From positions 1 through 64,000 of the forward strand of contig DAISGD010000001.1 in assembly GCA_036823295.1 (NCBI GenBank): a DNA stretch of 64,000 bases, written 5' to 3'. The notes beneath the pieces were generated by a model. It made no database searches. It saw only the letters and a program-made list of their open reading frames with translations, and had not been told where the DNA came from. Source of the DNA: UBA4742 sp002403895 (GTDB lineage Bacteria > Actinomycetota > Acidimicrobiia > Acidimicrobiales > Acidimicrobilacustridaceae). A program made the translations under genes and the position numbers. Of the stretch, positions 27,714 through 37,228 are shown piece after piece (within the stretch, counting starts at the first letter, position 1; each line of letters begins with the position of its first letter).

Positions 27714-28712
27714 TCAGCGGCGGCGCCCACGACGGATGGCCCAGGCGGCCGCCCCGATACCGACAACGATGAACCCGGCGGCGAGGGCCAGGGAGAGTTC
27801 CTGGCGCCGACGGGCGCTGAGCGACGCCAGCGGTCCCCCCGGGTCGGCCTCGACGTAGACCTCTTCGTTGCGGTGGCGCGGCACCCAGCCCGTGGCCCGG
27901 AGCCGATCGTTGGCCACCACCCACGGATGGCGGGTGTACGACCAACCCTCCGGTGGCCCGGCGGTGCCGATCTCCGCTCGGAGCGCGACCAGGCGACCCT
28001 TGAGCCCTGACGGGAGGTGGAGACGTCCGACCGGTCCGGCCAGCTCGGCCAGAGCATCGAAGGGGAGCCAGCCGTCGGGTGAGACGTTGAACGGCCCATC
28101 CAGGGACTGGCTCCGGGCGTGGTCGATGGCGCTGGCCAGGTCGTCGAGATGGAGGAACTGCGAGGGCCGCTCCCTGCCGAGAGCCCGCAAGGCGGAGGCC
28201 GACCACGGGGAGGCCGCCAGCCAGGCCGCCGATTCGGCCGCCACCGACACCACCGGGCGCAGCACCGCCACGGTCACGGTGTCACGGTCCTCCCGCCAGT
28301 CCAGCGCGAGCCGCTCGATCTCGGCCCGAGCGGCGGCGTAGGGCAGGCCCGGATCGGGACGCAGTGGCGCCTCTTCGGTCAACGGCACCGGATTGTTGGC
28401 CCAGGCTCCGTACACCATGGCGCTGGAAAGGACCACGAGCCGGGTCACGCCCACGGAGGCGGCGGCCTCGAGCAGCACCCGCGTCGAGGCCACGTCCTCG
28501 GCCGGGTTCGCTGCCGCCGGCAGTCCGTCGGGGCCGATCGTGTCCGCCGCTCCCAGGTGCACGACGACGTCGGCCTCGCTGAGCACGTCCTTCATGGCCG
28601 GGGCGGCGAGGTCCAACCGGGTGACCTCGACGCTGGGATCGGCGGCGGCCAGGGCGGCCACGCGAGCACCCAGCGCCACCCCGCCGCCCACGATCACCAC
28701 GGTCTCGCTCAT
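27714..28712 (-). CDS. Membrane-anchored NAD-dependent epimerase-like protein
   Basis: The 332-residue short-chain-dehydrogenase/epimerase-like protein has N-terminal VVIVGGGVALG (a variant of the nucleotide-binding glycine motif) and an LSSAMVYG segment (~95-102). The catalytic YxxxK reads Y125-x3-R129. The C-terminus has a hydrophobic helix (~305-325) followed by RRGRRR, a tail anchor not usual for soluble epimerases. Start ATG 28712; ATG 28721 would add three residues. Catalytic activity is uncertain because of the Lys to Arg change. No sugar-pathway neighbour. Confidence 0.72.
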   Translation of the reverse strand: MSETVVIVGGGVALGARVAALAAADPSVEVTRLDLAAPAMKDVLSEADVVVHLGAADTIGPDGLPAAANPAEDVASTRVLLEAAASVGVTRLVVLSSAMVYGAWANNPVPLTEEAPLRPDPGLPYAAARAEIERLALDWREDRDTVTVAVLRPVVSVAAESAAWLAASPWSASALRALGRERPSQFLHLDDLASAIDHARSQSLDGPFNVSPDGWLPFDALAELAGPVGRLHLPSGLKGRLVALRAEIGTAGPPEGWSYTRHPWVVANDRLRATGWVPRHRNEEVYVEADPGGPLASLSARRRQELSLALAAGFIVVGIGAAAWAIRRGRRR

Positions 28713-28803
28713 CCTGGTCATGATGCCCGGTGCCGTCCAGCCGTGCCGCATCGCACTCGAGCCCGAGGGGGAAGGACGCAGCGACCCGCCTACGATGGCC
28801 GGG

Positions 28804-30027
28804 ATGAGCGACTTCGGCCTACCCGGTGGTCCGGGCGGTGGTGACCCGTTCGGCGACGACAACCCCTTCAAGGGCATGCCGATCTTCGGTGATCTGGCCA
28901 AGATGTTCTCTCAGCAGGGTCCGATCAACTGGGACGCGGCCCGTCAGCTGGCCCAGTCCATCGCGGTGGGCGAGACATCCGAGCCCAACGTCGACCCGCT
29001 CGAGCGCATCAAGATCGAACAACTGGCTCGGGTGGCCGACCTCCACGTGGCTGGGGCCACCGGTCTGGCCACGTCGACCACCGGGCTGGGCGTGACCATC
29101 GTGGCGGTGACCCGCAGTCTGTGGGCCCACCAGACCCTCGAGGCCTACCACGGCCTGTTCGAGCAGCTGGCCGGCTCCCTCCATGACGAGACCCCGACCA
29201 CCCTCGACGAGACCCCCAGCGCCGCTGATCCCATCGCGTGGATGGCGCCGCTCATGCAGATGATCGGCCCCACCATGTTGGGGATGACCGCAGGCTCGAT
29301 GGTGGGTCACCTGGCCCAACGGTCCTTCGGCGACTACGACCTGCCCATCCCTCGGCCGCTGGGCGACGAGCTGCACGTCGTCACCACCAACCTCACCGAG
29401 TTCGGCCGGGAATGGAGCCTGCCCCCCGATGACCTGCTGCTGTGGATCTGCCTCCACGAGGTGGCCACCCATGCGGTGCTCACCACGGCCCATGTGCGCC
29501 AAGCCCTCGACGAGTTCCTGCGCGAGTACCTAGCCGGCTTCCAGACCGATCCGGGCGCCCTCGAACGACGGATGGGCGAACTGGAGCTTTCGGACCCGTC
29601 CGACTTGGACGGCCTTCAATCCCTGTTCGGGGACCCGGAAGCCCTGCTGGGGGCGATCCAGTCACCGGCCCAGCGCGACCTCCTGCCCCGCTTCGAGGCC
29701 CTTGTCGCCGTCATCGTCGGCTACGTGGACCACATCATGGATGGCATCGGAACCGGCCTGCTGGGCAGCTATGCCATGGTGACCGAGGCCGTCCGCCGCC
29801 GCCGGGTCCAGACCGACCAGTCCGATCGTTTCGTGGAGCGCCTCTTCGGTCTGGAGCTGACCCAGGCGCAGTACGACCGGGGGGCCAGCTTCATCGCCGG
29901 TGTGGTGGAACGCTCCGGCGACGACGGCCTCGCCCGCCTCTGGGAATCCGAGCGCACCCTGCCCACCCCCGCCGAAGTCGACGCTCCCGGGCTGTGGCTG
30001 GCCCGCATCGAGCTCCCCGAAGACTGA
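28804..30027 (+). CDS. DUF2342 zincin-like protein (F420-associated family)
   Basis: The 407-residue protein resembles the actinobacterial DUF2342 / zinc-dependent-metalloprotease-like family, often annotated as associated with coenzyme F420 genes. The Gly-rich N-terminus precedes the helical domain. The zincin position reads LHEVATHAV (H218, E219, H223), with the second His at +5 rather than the +4 of HExxH, so metal binding is doubtful. A second His is in YVDHIMD. It is convergent with the MFS gene and divergent from the epimerase. An ATG at 28795 is an alternative start. Confidence 0.8.
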   Translation: MSDFGLPGGPGGGDPFGDDNPFKGMPIFGDLAKMFSQQGPINWDAARQLAQSIAVGETSEPNVDPLERIKIEQLARVADLHVAGATGLATSTTGLGVTIVAVTRSLWAHQTLEAYHGLFEQLAGSLHDETPTTLDETPSAADPIAWMAPLMQMIGPTMLGMTAGSMVGHLAQRSFGDYDLPIPRPLGDELHVVTTNLTEFGREWSLPPDDLLLWICLHEVATHAVLTTAHVRQALDEFLREYLAGFQTDPGALERRMGELELSDPSDLDGLQSLFGDPEALLGAIQSPAQRDLLPRFEALVAVIVGYVDHIMDGIGTGLLGSYAMVTEAVRRRRVQTDQSDRFVERLFGLELTQAQYDRGASFIAGVVERSGDDGLARLWESERTLPTPAEVDAPGLWLARIELPED

Positions 30028-30037
30028 CCGCGGCAGG

Positions 30038-31549
30038 TCAGGCGCCGGGCTCACGCCACAGAGGCTCGGCGAGCAACGTGTCGTCGTCGTCCGGATCGAT
30101 AAAGACGAGTGGCAGCGTGGGCTGTTCGACGACCGTCTCGTCCCCGCTCAACGGGTGGGACACGAACCCCGGGGGCGGCCGCCAGGCGGCATCGTCGACT
30201 GCGCTCGCCGTGGGCGCCGGGCGCGGGGCGGGTGGCGGGGGCAGGTCGGCTGGCTGTGGGGGCAGCGGTTGGTAACCGGTGTCGGGCTCGACGGGTCGCC
30301 GCATGCCGAGTCGAATGAGCTTTTGGCTGGGCGACTCCCAGTCGTAGGTGCCTTGAGCCACCCGGTGCTGCCCGACCAGGTAGGAGATGAAGGCGACGAT
30401 CACCATGGCGGCGATGAGCAGGTAGCCCAAGGCGTCGGAGAACCGGGCCACCACCGGCATGAAGGCGCCGATGACCCAGGCCAACTGGAAACGAGACTCG
30501 AAGCGGGCGAACAATCGCCCGCGGTTGGCATCGGGGGCGTCGCGCTGGACGAGGGCGTCGAAGGCCTGTTTCGACGTGCCGGAGGTGGCGCCGAGCACGA
30601 AGGACATGATGCCGGCGGCGGGCAGCCCGCCGATGAAGCCGCACAGGAGAGCGCCGGCGGCGGTGACCACCAAGGAGCCGGCCAGGATGCGGCTCTCGTC
30701 TGCCACCTGGCGCAGGCGGGGGGCCAGCGCCGCCCCGACGAGCACGCCCCCCTGAGCCATGGCGCCGGCGACCACCAGGTACCACAGCGGCGCCCCGCCG
30801 CTCTTGAAGGCGAAGGCCAGGAACAGCACCAGGAAGCCCACCGAGGCCCGGATCAAGGCCATGGCTGACGCGGCCAGACGGATCCCCGCGCTGCGCAGCT
30901 CGGCCTTCTCGATCGCATCGGGCGGGGTGGCGGCCACCACGACCTTGGGCAGGCGCAGGGCAAAGATGGCGCCCACCGCGAACACGATCCCCGCCAGGCC
31001 CACCGACCACTGCGCACCCCCCAGCTTGAGCAGGACCAGGCCCGGCCCGCCCGCGGCGACGGCAGCGATGCCGCTCAGCAGGCTCAGCTTCGAGTTGGCC
31101 TCCACCAGCTCCTCGTCGCTGTGCACCGTGGTGGGCACCAAGGCCGCGCGTGAGATCAGGTACGCCTTGGCGAACACCAACATGAGGAACGCTTCGAGGT
31201 AGAAGGTCAGGTGCGTCAGATCGCGCACGATCAGCGCGCACAGGACCGCCCGCAGGACCAGCGAGCCGATGATCACCCACCGCCGGCCGCCTCGCAGCCG
31301 GTCGATGACCGGTCCGATGAGCGGCGCCGCCACCGCGAAGGGGGCGAACGTCAACAGGAGGTACAGCGCCACCTTCCACCGGGCCTCGTTGAACGGCACG
31401 GAGAAGAACACCGACCCGGCCAGGCCTACCGTGAACAGAGCGTCGCCGCCCACCGAGAATGCGTGGGTGCGGGCCAGGCGGGTGAACGGCGAGGCCATGA
31501 ACGGGCGTCGAGGGTCCCGAGCGGGGACAGGGGAATCGACGGCGCTCAT
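30038..31549 (-). CDS. MFS transporter with proline-rich cytoplasmic tail
   Basis: The 503-residue protein has about 12 hydrophobic helices in residues ~25-415, with an IDRLRGGRRW loop after helix 2 as in MFS exporters. A ~95-residue Pro-rich, acidic C-terminal tail (PLPPQPADLPPPPAPRP) is predicted disordered. The substrate cannot be told. The gene ends 10 bp from the end of the convergent DUF2342 gene and starts 55 bp past the response-regulator stop. Confidence 0.82.
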   Translation of the reverse strand: MSAVDSPVPARDPRRPFMASPFTRLARTHAFSVGGDALFTVGLAGSVFFSVPFNEARWKVALYLLLTFAPFAVAAPLIGPVIDRLRGGRRWVIIGSLVLRAVLCALIVRDLTHLTFYLEAFLMLVFAKAYLISRAALVPTTVHSDEELVEANSKLSLLSGIAAVAAGGPGLVLLKLGGAQWSVGLAGIVFAVGAIFALRLPKVVVAATPPDAIEKAELRSAGIRLAASAMALIRASVGFLVLFLAFAFKSGGAPLWYLVVAGAMAQGGVLVGAALAPRLRQVADESRILAGSLVVTAAGALLCGFIGGLPAAGIMSFVLGATSGTSKQAFDALVQRDAPDANRGRLFARFESRFQLAWVIGAFMPVVARFSDALGYLLIAAMVIVAFISYLVGQHRVAQGTYDWESPSQKLIRLGMRRPVEPDTGYQPLPPQPADLPPPPAPRPAPTASAVDDAAWRPPPGFVSHPLSGDETVVEQPTLPLVFIDPDDDDTLLAEPLWREPGA

Positions 31550-31604
31550 CGAGCCAATGCTAGGGGGCAGGACGGGGGCCTACCCGACGAGGGGTCGCGT
31601 CGGC

Positions 31605-32318
31605 TCAGCGACGTGGTGCCTCGTACTTGTAGCCCAACCCCCGAATGGTGACGATGCGCGAGGGTGCCGCCGGATCGGTCTCCACCTTGGACCGCAGGCG
31701 CTTGATGTGGACGTCGAGCGTCTTGGTGTCGCCCACGTAGTCCGCGCCCCAGACCTGGTCGATGAGGGTTTCTCGGGTCAGGACCCGGCCGGCGTTCTCC
31801 AACAGCAATGCCAGGAGCTCGAACTCCTTGAGCGGCAGGCGGACCTCTTCACCGCGGATCGTGACCTCGTGGCGCTCGTGGTCGACACGGACGTCGCCCA
31901 CTTCGATCACCTCGTCGGCCAGCACCGACAACGGATTGGGCTGATCGTCGGCCCGGCGGCGAAGCACCGCCCGTATGCGGGCCACGAGCTCTCGCAACCG
32001 GTAGGGCTTGGTCACATAGTCGTCGGCGCCCACCTCGAGGCCCACCACCGTGTCGATCTCGGCCCCCTTGGCGGTGACCATGATGATCGGCACCCGTGAC
32101 CGCGACCGCAGCTCGCGGCAAACGTCGAAGCCCGAGATCCTGGGCAACATGACATCGAGCAGCACCAGGTCGGGGCGCACATCGTCGAACATGTCGAGCG
32201 CCTCGGCCCCGTCGCGGGCCACGGTCACCCGGAAACCCTCGCGCGTCAGCCCGAGCGTCAGGGCATCGACGAAGGAGTCCTCGTCCTCTACGACGAGAAC
32301 CGACACAGCAGGGGTCAT
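31605..32318 (-). CDS. regX3: Phosphate-type response regulator (RegX3/PhoB class)
   Basis: A 237-residue OmpR-family regulator. The receiver domain has acidic pocket E11/D12, phospho-acceptor D55, T82 and K104. The C-terminal winged helix ends IVTIRGLGYKYEAP. It would bind PHO-box direct repeats and control phosphate genes, and a candidate site lies upstream of pstS. ATGA overlap with the kinase gene (4 bp) shows the pair is co-translated. The symbol is by context and similarity. Confidence 0.9.
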   Translation of the reverse strand: MTPAVSVLVVEDEDSFVDALTLGLTREGFRVTVARDGAEALDMFDDVRPDLVLLDVMLPRISGFDVCRELRSRSRVPIIMVTAKGAEIDTVVGLEVGADDYVTKPYRLRELVARIRAVLRRRADDQPNPLSVLADEVIEVGDVRVDHERHEVTIRGEEVRLPLKEFELLALLLENAGRVLTRETLIDQVWGADYVGDTKTLDVHIKRLRSKVETDPAAPSRIVTIRGLGYKYEAPRR

Positions 32319-33550
32319 GGGGTGTCTCCATTGCGGGCGGGGGCGCCGACCGCCACGGTGAGGGGACCAGCGGAGGTGTCGGCGTCGGCCAGGGCGTCAG
32401 AGGGCAAGACCAGGGTGAACGTCGAGCCCTCCCCGAGGCGGGACTCGACCGTCACCTCGCCGGCGTGGTTGGTGGCCACATGGCGGACGATCGCCAGGCC
32501 CAGGCCGGTGCCTCCGGTCGAACGACTGCGAGCCTGGTCCACCCGGTAGAAGCGCTCGAACACCCGCTCCAGGTCGCCCTTGGGAATGCCGAAGCCGTGG
32601 TCCTGGACCGCGATCGCCAGGCGGGTTCCATCGCGGCGGGCCCGCACCTCGATGATGGCGCCGGCATCGGAGTACTTCACCGCGTTGTCGAGCAGGTTGT
32701 AGAGCGCGGAGACGATCTGGCGCCGATCACCGAACACGACGAGTAGGGGGTCCGGGTCGGCCACCTCGATGTCGATGCCGGCCTGCTCCGCTCCGGGTCG
32801 GATCCGCTCCACCGCCTCGGCGATGGCCAGGCTGGCCACCACCGGCTCGCGTTCGGGGGCTTCCTCGCTCTCGATACGGCTCAGCACCAGCAGGTCCTCG
32901 ATGGTGCGGTCCATGCGGAAGGCTTCGTTGACGATCCGCTCGGCCAGCCGCCGGGCGACGACCGGGTCGTCTTCCATGGTGAGCGTCTCGGCCAGCAGGC
33001 CCATGGCCCCCACCGGGGTCTTGAGCTCGTGGCTGATGTTGGCCACGAAGTCGCGGCGGGTGGCATCGAGGCGTCGACGCTCGGAGATGTCGTCGATCAC
33101 GACCAGGGCACCGTCGTCGAGGGCCACGGTGGTGATGACCAGGGTCCGGCGCGGCGGACCGAACAGGTCAATGGTGCGATCGGCCGGCATGCCGGCCAGA
33201 ACTTCAGTCAGCAGCTCCCCCACCGCGGCTTCGACCAGTGCGTCGCTGTGGCGGGCATCGGCGAACGTCTCCGCCACGCGATTGCGGAACACCACCGTCC
33301 CGGCGGTGTCGGCGATGAGCACCCCTTGGGGGATGGCATCGAGGGCGCGCAACAGTCGGGATCGGAGGTCCTCGGCCGAGGACCGCTCCTGCTCCGCCCG
33401 CACCCGTTCGGCGGCGGCGGCCCGATCAGCGCGCTCGAGCGAGGCCCGCAGGGTGATCACTTGACGAACCAGCACGGCCACGACCAAGAGGGCCACCAGC
33501 CCCGCCAGCACCACCACGGGCAGAGGCACCGCCGCAAGAGTTCCGCTCAC
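32315..33550 (-). CDS. senX3: Sensor histidine kinase (SenX3/PhoR class)
   Basis: A 411-residue kinase from GTG. One N-terminal membrane helix (~8-28) is followed by a PAS-like domain (~65-160), a HisKA motif FVANISHELKTP with H174, and an HATPase domain with the N, G1 (DHGFGIP) and G2 (GTGLGLAI) boxes. The single-helix, PAS-containing layout matches SenX3. Signalling probably comes through PhoU and the Pst transporter encoded just upstream; the PhoU stop is 8 bp away. Confidence 0.9.
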   Translation of the reverse strand: MSGTLAAVPLPVVVLAGLVALLVVAVLVRQVITLRASLERADRAAAAERVRAEQERSSAEDLRSRLLRALDAIPQGVLIADTAGTVVFRNRVAETFADARHSDALVEAAVGELLTEVLAGMPADRTIDLFGPPRRTLVITTVALDDGALVVIDDISERRRLDATRRDFVANISHELKTPVGAMGLLAETLTMEDDPVVARRLAERIVNEAFRMDRTIEDLLVLSRIESEEAPEREPVVASLAIAEAVERIRPGAEQAGIDIEVADPDPLLVVFGDRRQIVSALYNLLDNAVKYSDAGAIIEVRARRDGTRLAIAVQDHGFGIPKGDLERVFERFYRVDQARSRSTGGTGLGLAIVRHVATNHAGEVTVESRLGEGSTFTLVLPSDALADADTSAGPLTVAVGAPARNGDTP

Positions 33551-33558
33551 GATCGGTC

Positions 33559-34326
33559 TCAGCCCCCGCTGTCGTCGGCCGGCGGCGGGTCGGCCGAGAG
33601 GCTTTCCATCTCGGTCTGCAATTCGGCCTCGGCCCGCTCATGGCGGGCGTTGAGTCGGGCCTTGCCGGTGTGCTCGGGTAGCCAGCCGGTGACCATGTAC
33701 TCGACCCGGGCCCCGATGTTCACCGCGTGGTCACCGATGCGCTCGTAGTACCGACCGATCAGCGCCAGCTGCACCGCGGCCTGGAGGTCGATGATCCCCG
33801 CATGATGCGACTCGAAGATGGCCTGGATGTAGTCCTTGTGCAGCAGGTCGAGCCCGTCGTCCATGTCTTCGAGGGCGGCGGCCAGGCTGGCGTTGCCCTC
33901 GACGTAGGCGTCGATGCACAGGCGGAACAGTCGGGTCGCCTCCTCGCTCATGCGCTCGATGAGGCCGCGCAAGCGAGGGTCGAACTGCACCCCGTAGATG
34001 CGGCGGGCTCCCTTGGCCACGTTCACCATGAGGTCGCCCGACCGTTCGATCTCCGACGTCAGCCGGATAGCGGTGACCAACGAGCGCAGGTCGATGGCCA
34101 CCGGCTGTTGCAGCGCCAGCACCTGGTAGCAGCGCTCCTCGATCTCGAGCGACAGCGAGTCGAGCTCGTCGTCGGCCTCGATGAGCTGTTGGGCGCCCTG
34201 CAGGTCGTTGGCCAACAGCACGTCGGTGCCCCGGGGGATGCATTCGGTGACCATGGCCGCCAAGCGCACGATGTCGGCTTTGATCTGGTCGAGTTCCTGG
34301 TGGAACGTGCGCCGGACCTCAACCAT
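33559..34326 (-). CDS. phoU: Phosphate signalling protein
   Basis: The 255-residue protein consists of two PhoU three-helix repeats (~8-105 and ~115-215) with the metal-site-type E/D clusters ERSGDLMVN and YYERIGDHAVN. PhoU links PstB to the histidine kinase and represses the Pho response when phosphate is plentiful. ATG overlaps the pstB stop by 1 nt (TGATG). A ~35-residue acidic tail is extra. Confidence 0.93.
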   Translation of the reverse strand: MVEVRRTFHQELDQIKADIVRLAAMVTECIPRGTDVLLANDLQGAQQLIEADDELDSLSLEIEERCYQVLALQQPVAIDLRSLVTAIRLTSEIERSGDLMVNVAKGARRIYGVQFDPRLRGLIERMSEEATRLFRLCIDAYVEGNASLAAALEDMDDGLDLLHKDYIQAIFESHHAGIIDLQAAVQLALIGRYYERIGDHAVNIGARVEYMVTGWLPEHTGKARLNARHERAEAELQTEMESLSADPPPADDSGG

Positions 34327-35213
34327 CAGCCGAACCGCCCGGTCACGTAGTTCTCGGTGCGCTCGTCGCTCGGGTTGGAGAAGATCTTGTCGGTCACGTC
34401 GTATTCGACGAGCACCCCGGTGCGGGTATCGCTCGTTTCGTTCACCTCGGTGGTGAAGAAGGCGGTGCGATCGCTGACTCGGGCAGCCTGCTGCATGTTG
34501 TGGGTCACGATCACGATCGTGTAGTCGGCCTTGAGTTCCTGCATGAGATCTTCGATGCGGGCGGTGGCGATCGGGTCCAGGGCCGAGCATGGCTCGTCCA
34601 TCAACACCACCTCGGGTTCCACCGCGATGGCCCGAGCGATGCACAGCCGCTGCTGTTGGCCACCGGACAGACCCATCGCCGACTTCTTGAGCCGATCCCT
34701 GACCTCGTCCCACAGTGCGGCGCGGCGGAGCGCGGCCTCGACCCGCTCGTCCATGCTCCCCTTCAGCCCGGCCAGCTTGGGCCCGAACGCCACGTTGTCG
34801 TAGATCGACTTGGGGAAGGGGTTGGGCTTTTGGAACACCATGCCGATGCGCTTGCGAACCTCGACGGGGTCGATGGCCGGGTCGTACAGATCGACTCCGT
34901 GGTACAAGACCTGACCGTCGACTCGAGCGCCCTCGATGAGGTCGTTCATGCGGTCGAAGCAGCGCAACATGGTGCTCTTGCCGCAGCCGGACGGACCGAT
35001 GAAGGCGGCGATCTCGTGCTGGCGGATCTCCAGGTTGGCGTCACGGATGGCCCGGAAGCTGCCGTAGTAGACGTTCAGACCCTTGACGTCGAACACGACG
35101 GGCGCCAGTTCGGGTTCGGGAACGGAGGCGTCGGTCATAGGGCTGGGGGAGGCGGATGCAGCTTCGCCGAGGGCGACCTCGTCGGTGTGCGCCGCGGCCT
35201 GGTCAGGAGCCAT
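34326..35213 (-). CDS. pstB: Phosphate ABC transporter ATP-binding protein
   Basis: The 295-residue ATPase has Walker [11 protein letters not shown]-loop [12 protein letters not shown], signature [14 protein letters not shown], Walker B VLMDEP and switch His in VTHNM. A ~40-residue N-terminal extension precedes the normal start; an internal ATG at 35138 would give a standard-length PstB. It energises phosphate uptake through PstC/PstA. Confidence 0.95.
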   Translation of the reverse strand: MAPDQAAAHTDEVALGEAASASPSPMTDASVPEPELAPVVFDVKGLNVYYGSFRAIRDANLEIRQHEIAAFIGPSGCGKSTMLRCFDRMNDLIEGARVDGQVLYHGVDLYDPAIDPVEVRKRIGMVFQKPNPFPKSIYDNVAFGPKLAGLKGSMDERVEAALRRAALWDEVRDRLKKSAMGLSGGQQQRLCIARAIAVEPEVVLMDEPCSALDPIATARIEDLMQELKADYTIVIVTHNMQQAARVSDRTAFFTTEVNETSDTRTGVLVEYDVTDKIFSNPSDERTENYVTGRFG

Positions 35214-35276
35214 CAACGGGACCTCCCCGAAGGGTTGGTGACGAGCGGAGGGTAGCGGACCGGCACGGCAATGACC

Positions 35277-36185
35277 TCAGGCATGCTTGAGGGAGAATCG
35301 GGCGGCCACGATCCGAGCGATCACGGTCAGCAGGAAAACGAGGCCCACCAGGGTAAGGGCGGCACCCCAGGCCCGGGCCTGCGCCGCGGCGTATGGGGTC
35401 TGGGCGTTGCTGAAGATCTGCGCCGACAGGGCGGTGTTGGGCCCGTCGAACAGGTTGGGGTTGATGTTGCGGGCCGCACCGATGGTGAACAGGAGCGGGG
35501 CCGTCTCGCCGGCGGCGCGGGCCACGGCCAGCATGACGCCGCTCACGATCCCGCCCAGCGCGGCGGGCAGCACCACGGTGAGAATGGTGCGCCACTTGCG
35601 ATTGCCCAGGGCGTAGCTCCCCTGGCGCAACTCGTCGGGCACGAGGCGGAGCATCTCCTCGGTCGAGCGGATCACTATGGGCAACATCAGGCAGGCCAGG
35701 GCCAGGGAACCACCGAAGCCCATGAGGCCGAAGCGGAGGGTGAAGACGGTGAAGATGAACAGGCCCATCACGATCGAGGGGACGCCGGTCATGACGTCAG
35801 CCATGAACCGGATGAGCCGGGCCAGACGGCCGCGGCCGCCGTATTCATGGAGGTAGACGGCCCCCAGGATGCCCAGGGGAACGGCCATGACACTGGCCCC
35901 CACCGTGATGACCAGGGTGCCGACGATGGCTGGCGCCATGCCCCCGCCCGGCTTCCGGCTCACGGCTGGGATGTCGTCGGTGAACCAACCCTTGGTCAAC
36001 ACCTCGGGGAGGCCCTTCTGCACGACGTAGAAGAGGATGAAGCCGAGCGGGATGACGACGACGACGAACGCTCCGTACATCCAGAAGGTGGCCAGCCGGT
36101 CACGGACCCGACGGGAGCGGCTGACGGTCGCCTCCAGCAGTCGGCGGGTGACTTCGGTGTCGCGAGGGGTCGAGACATCGACCAC
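35277..36185 (-). CDS. pstA: Phosphate ABC transporter permease
   Basis: The 302-residue permease has six hydrophobic helices and a permease loop EEMLRLVPDELRQGSYALG for contact with PstB. It starts at GTG, 1 bp after the pstC stop. It pairs with PstC to form the membrane channel. Confidence 0.94.
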   Translation of the reverse strand: MVDVSTPRDTEVTRRLLEATVSRSRRVRDRLATFWMYGAFVVVVIPLGFILFYVVQKGLPEVLTKGWFTDDIPAVSRKPGGGMAPAIVGTLVITVGASVMAVPLGILGAVYLHEYGGRGRLARLIRFMADVMTGVPSIVMGLFIFTVFTLRFGLMGFGGSLALACLMLPIVIRSTEEMLRLVPDELRQGSYALGNRKWRTILTVVLPAALGGIVSGVMLAVARAAGETAPLLFTIGAARNINPNLFDGPNTALSAQIFSNAQTPYAAAQARAWGAALTLVGLVFLLTVIARIVAARFSLKHA

Positions 36186-36186
36186 G

Positions 36187-37191
36187 TCAGGCTCCCTGGG
36201 TCCGGCGATCGAGGCGGGTGATGACGGAGCGAGCGGCGACGTTGACCAGGATGGTTATGACGAACAGCACCACCCCGAGCCCGATGAGGGCCGACTTGTG
36301 CAGGCTGTCGGCCTCGCCGAACTGGTTGACGATGACCGCGGCCATGGCGTCGCCGGGGAAGAAAACGTGCGAAGTGATCTGGGCGGTCGAGCCGATGACG
36401 AGGGCCACGGCGATGGTCTCGCCCATGGCCCGACCGAGGCCGAGCATGACCGCTCCGGTGATGCCCCCCCGGCTCCACGGCAGCACCGAGTAGCGGATCA
36501 TCTCCCATCGGGTGGCACCCAGGCCGTAGGCCGCTTCGCGCTGCGAGCGGGGCACGGTGGCGATCACCTCTCGGCTCAGCGAGGTCACGATCGGCGTCAT
36601 CATGATGGCCAGGATGATCCCGGCGGTCATGAAGCTCTTGCCGCCGGCCTCGCCGCCGAAGATCGAACCGAGGACGGGGATCCCGTCGGTGGCGTCGGCG
36701 ATGGCCTGGTACACCGGACGGATATTGGGCGCGAGCACGAGCAGGCCCCACAGGCCGTAGACGACCGACGGCACCGCGGCCAGCAGGTCCATGACGTACA
36801 CCACCGGCTTGCGCAGACGGCGGGGGGCCGCTTCAGTGGCGAACAGGGCAATCCCCACGCTCACCGGCACCGCGATGACCAGGGCGATGAACGATGACAA
36901 CAACGTGCCGTAGATGAAGGCCAGGGCGCCGTACTTGTGTTCCTCGGGTACCCAGTCGTTGGTGGTGACGAAGCTCACCCCGGCGACCCGGAAGGCGGGC
37001 CAGGCCTCCTTGGTGGTCGACCACGCAATGAGGGCGAGGACGCCCAGTACGACGAGCCCGGCCAGCAACGCCACCCCCCGGAAGATCTGATCACCGCGAC
37101 CACCGCGACCGCCGGTCAGCAGCCGACGGGCTGCCGGTCCATCGGCCGGGGCTGGGCGCTCGGCGAGGTCGATGTCAGGAGGTGGCGTCAC
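36187..37191 (-). CDS. pstC: Phosphate ABC transporter permease
   Basis: The 334-residue permease starts at GTG and has six or seven hydrophobic helices. The coupling-loop stretch SREVIATVPRSQREAAYGLG faces the ATPase. It is 37 bp downstream of pstS and nearly abuts pstA. Confidence 0.94.
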   Translation of the reverse strand: MTPPPDIDLAERPAPADGPAARRLLTGGRGGRGDQIFRGVALLAGLVVLGVLALIAWSTTKEAWPAFRVAGVSFVTTNDWVPEEHKYGALAFIYGTLLSSFIALVIAVPVSVGIALFATEAAPRRLRKPVVYVMDLLAAVPSVVYGLWGLLVLAPNIRPVYQAIADATDGIPVLGSIFGGEAGGKSFMTAGIILAIMMTPIVTSLSREVIATVPRSQREAAYGLGATRWEMIRYSVLPWSRGGITGAVMLGLGRAMGETIAVALVIGSTAQITSHVFFPGDAMAAVIVNQFGEADSLHKSALIGLGVVLFVITILVNVAARSVITRLDRRTQGA

Positions 37192-37228
37192 GTGGTCCGA
37201 GCGATCATCGAGGGTGGGTGATGACGTT

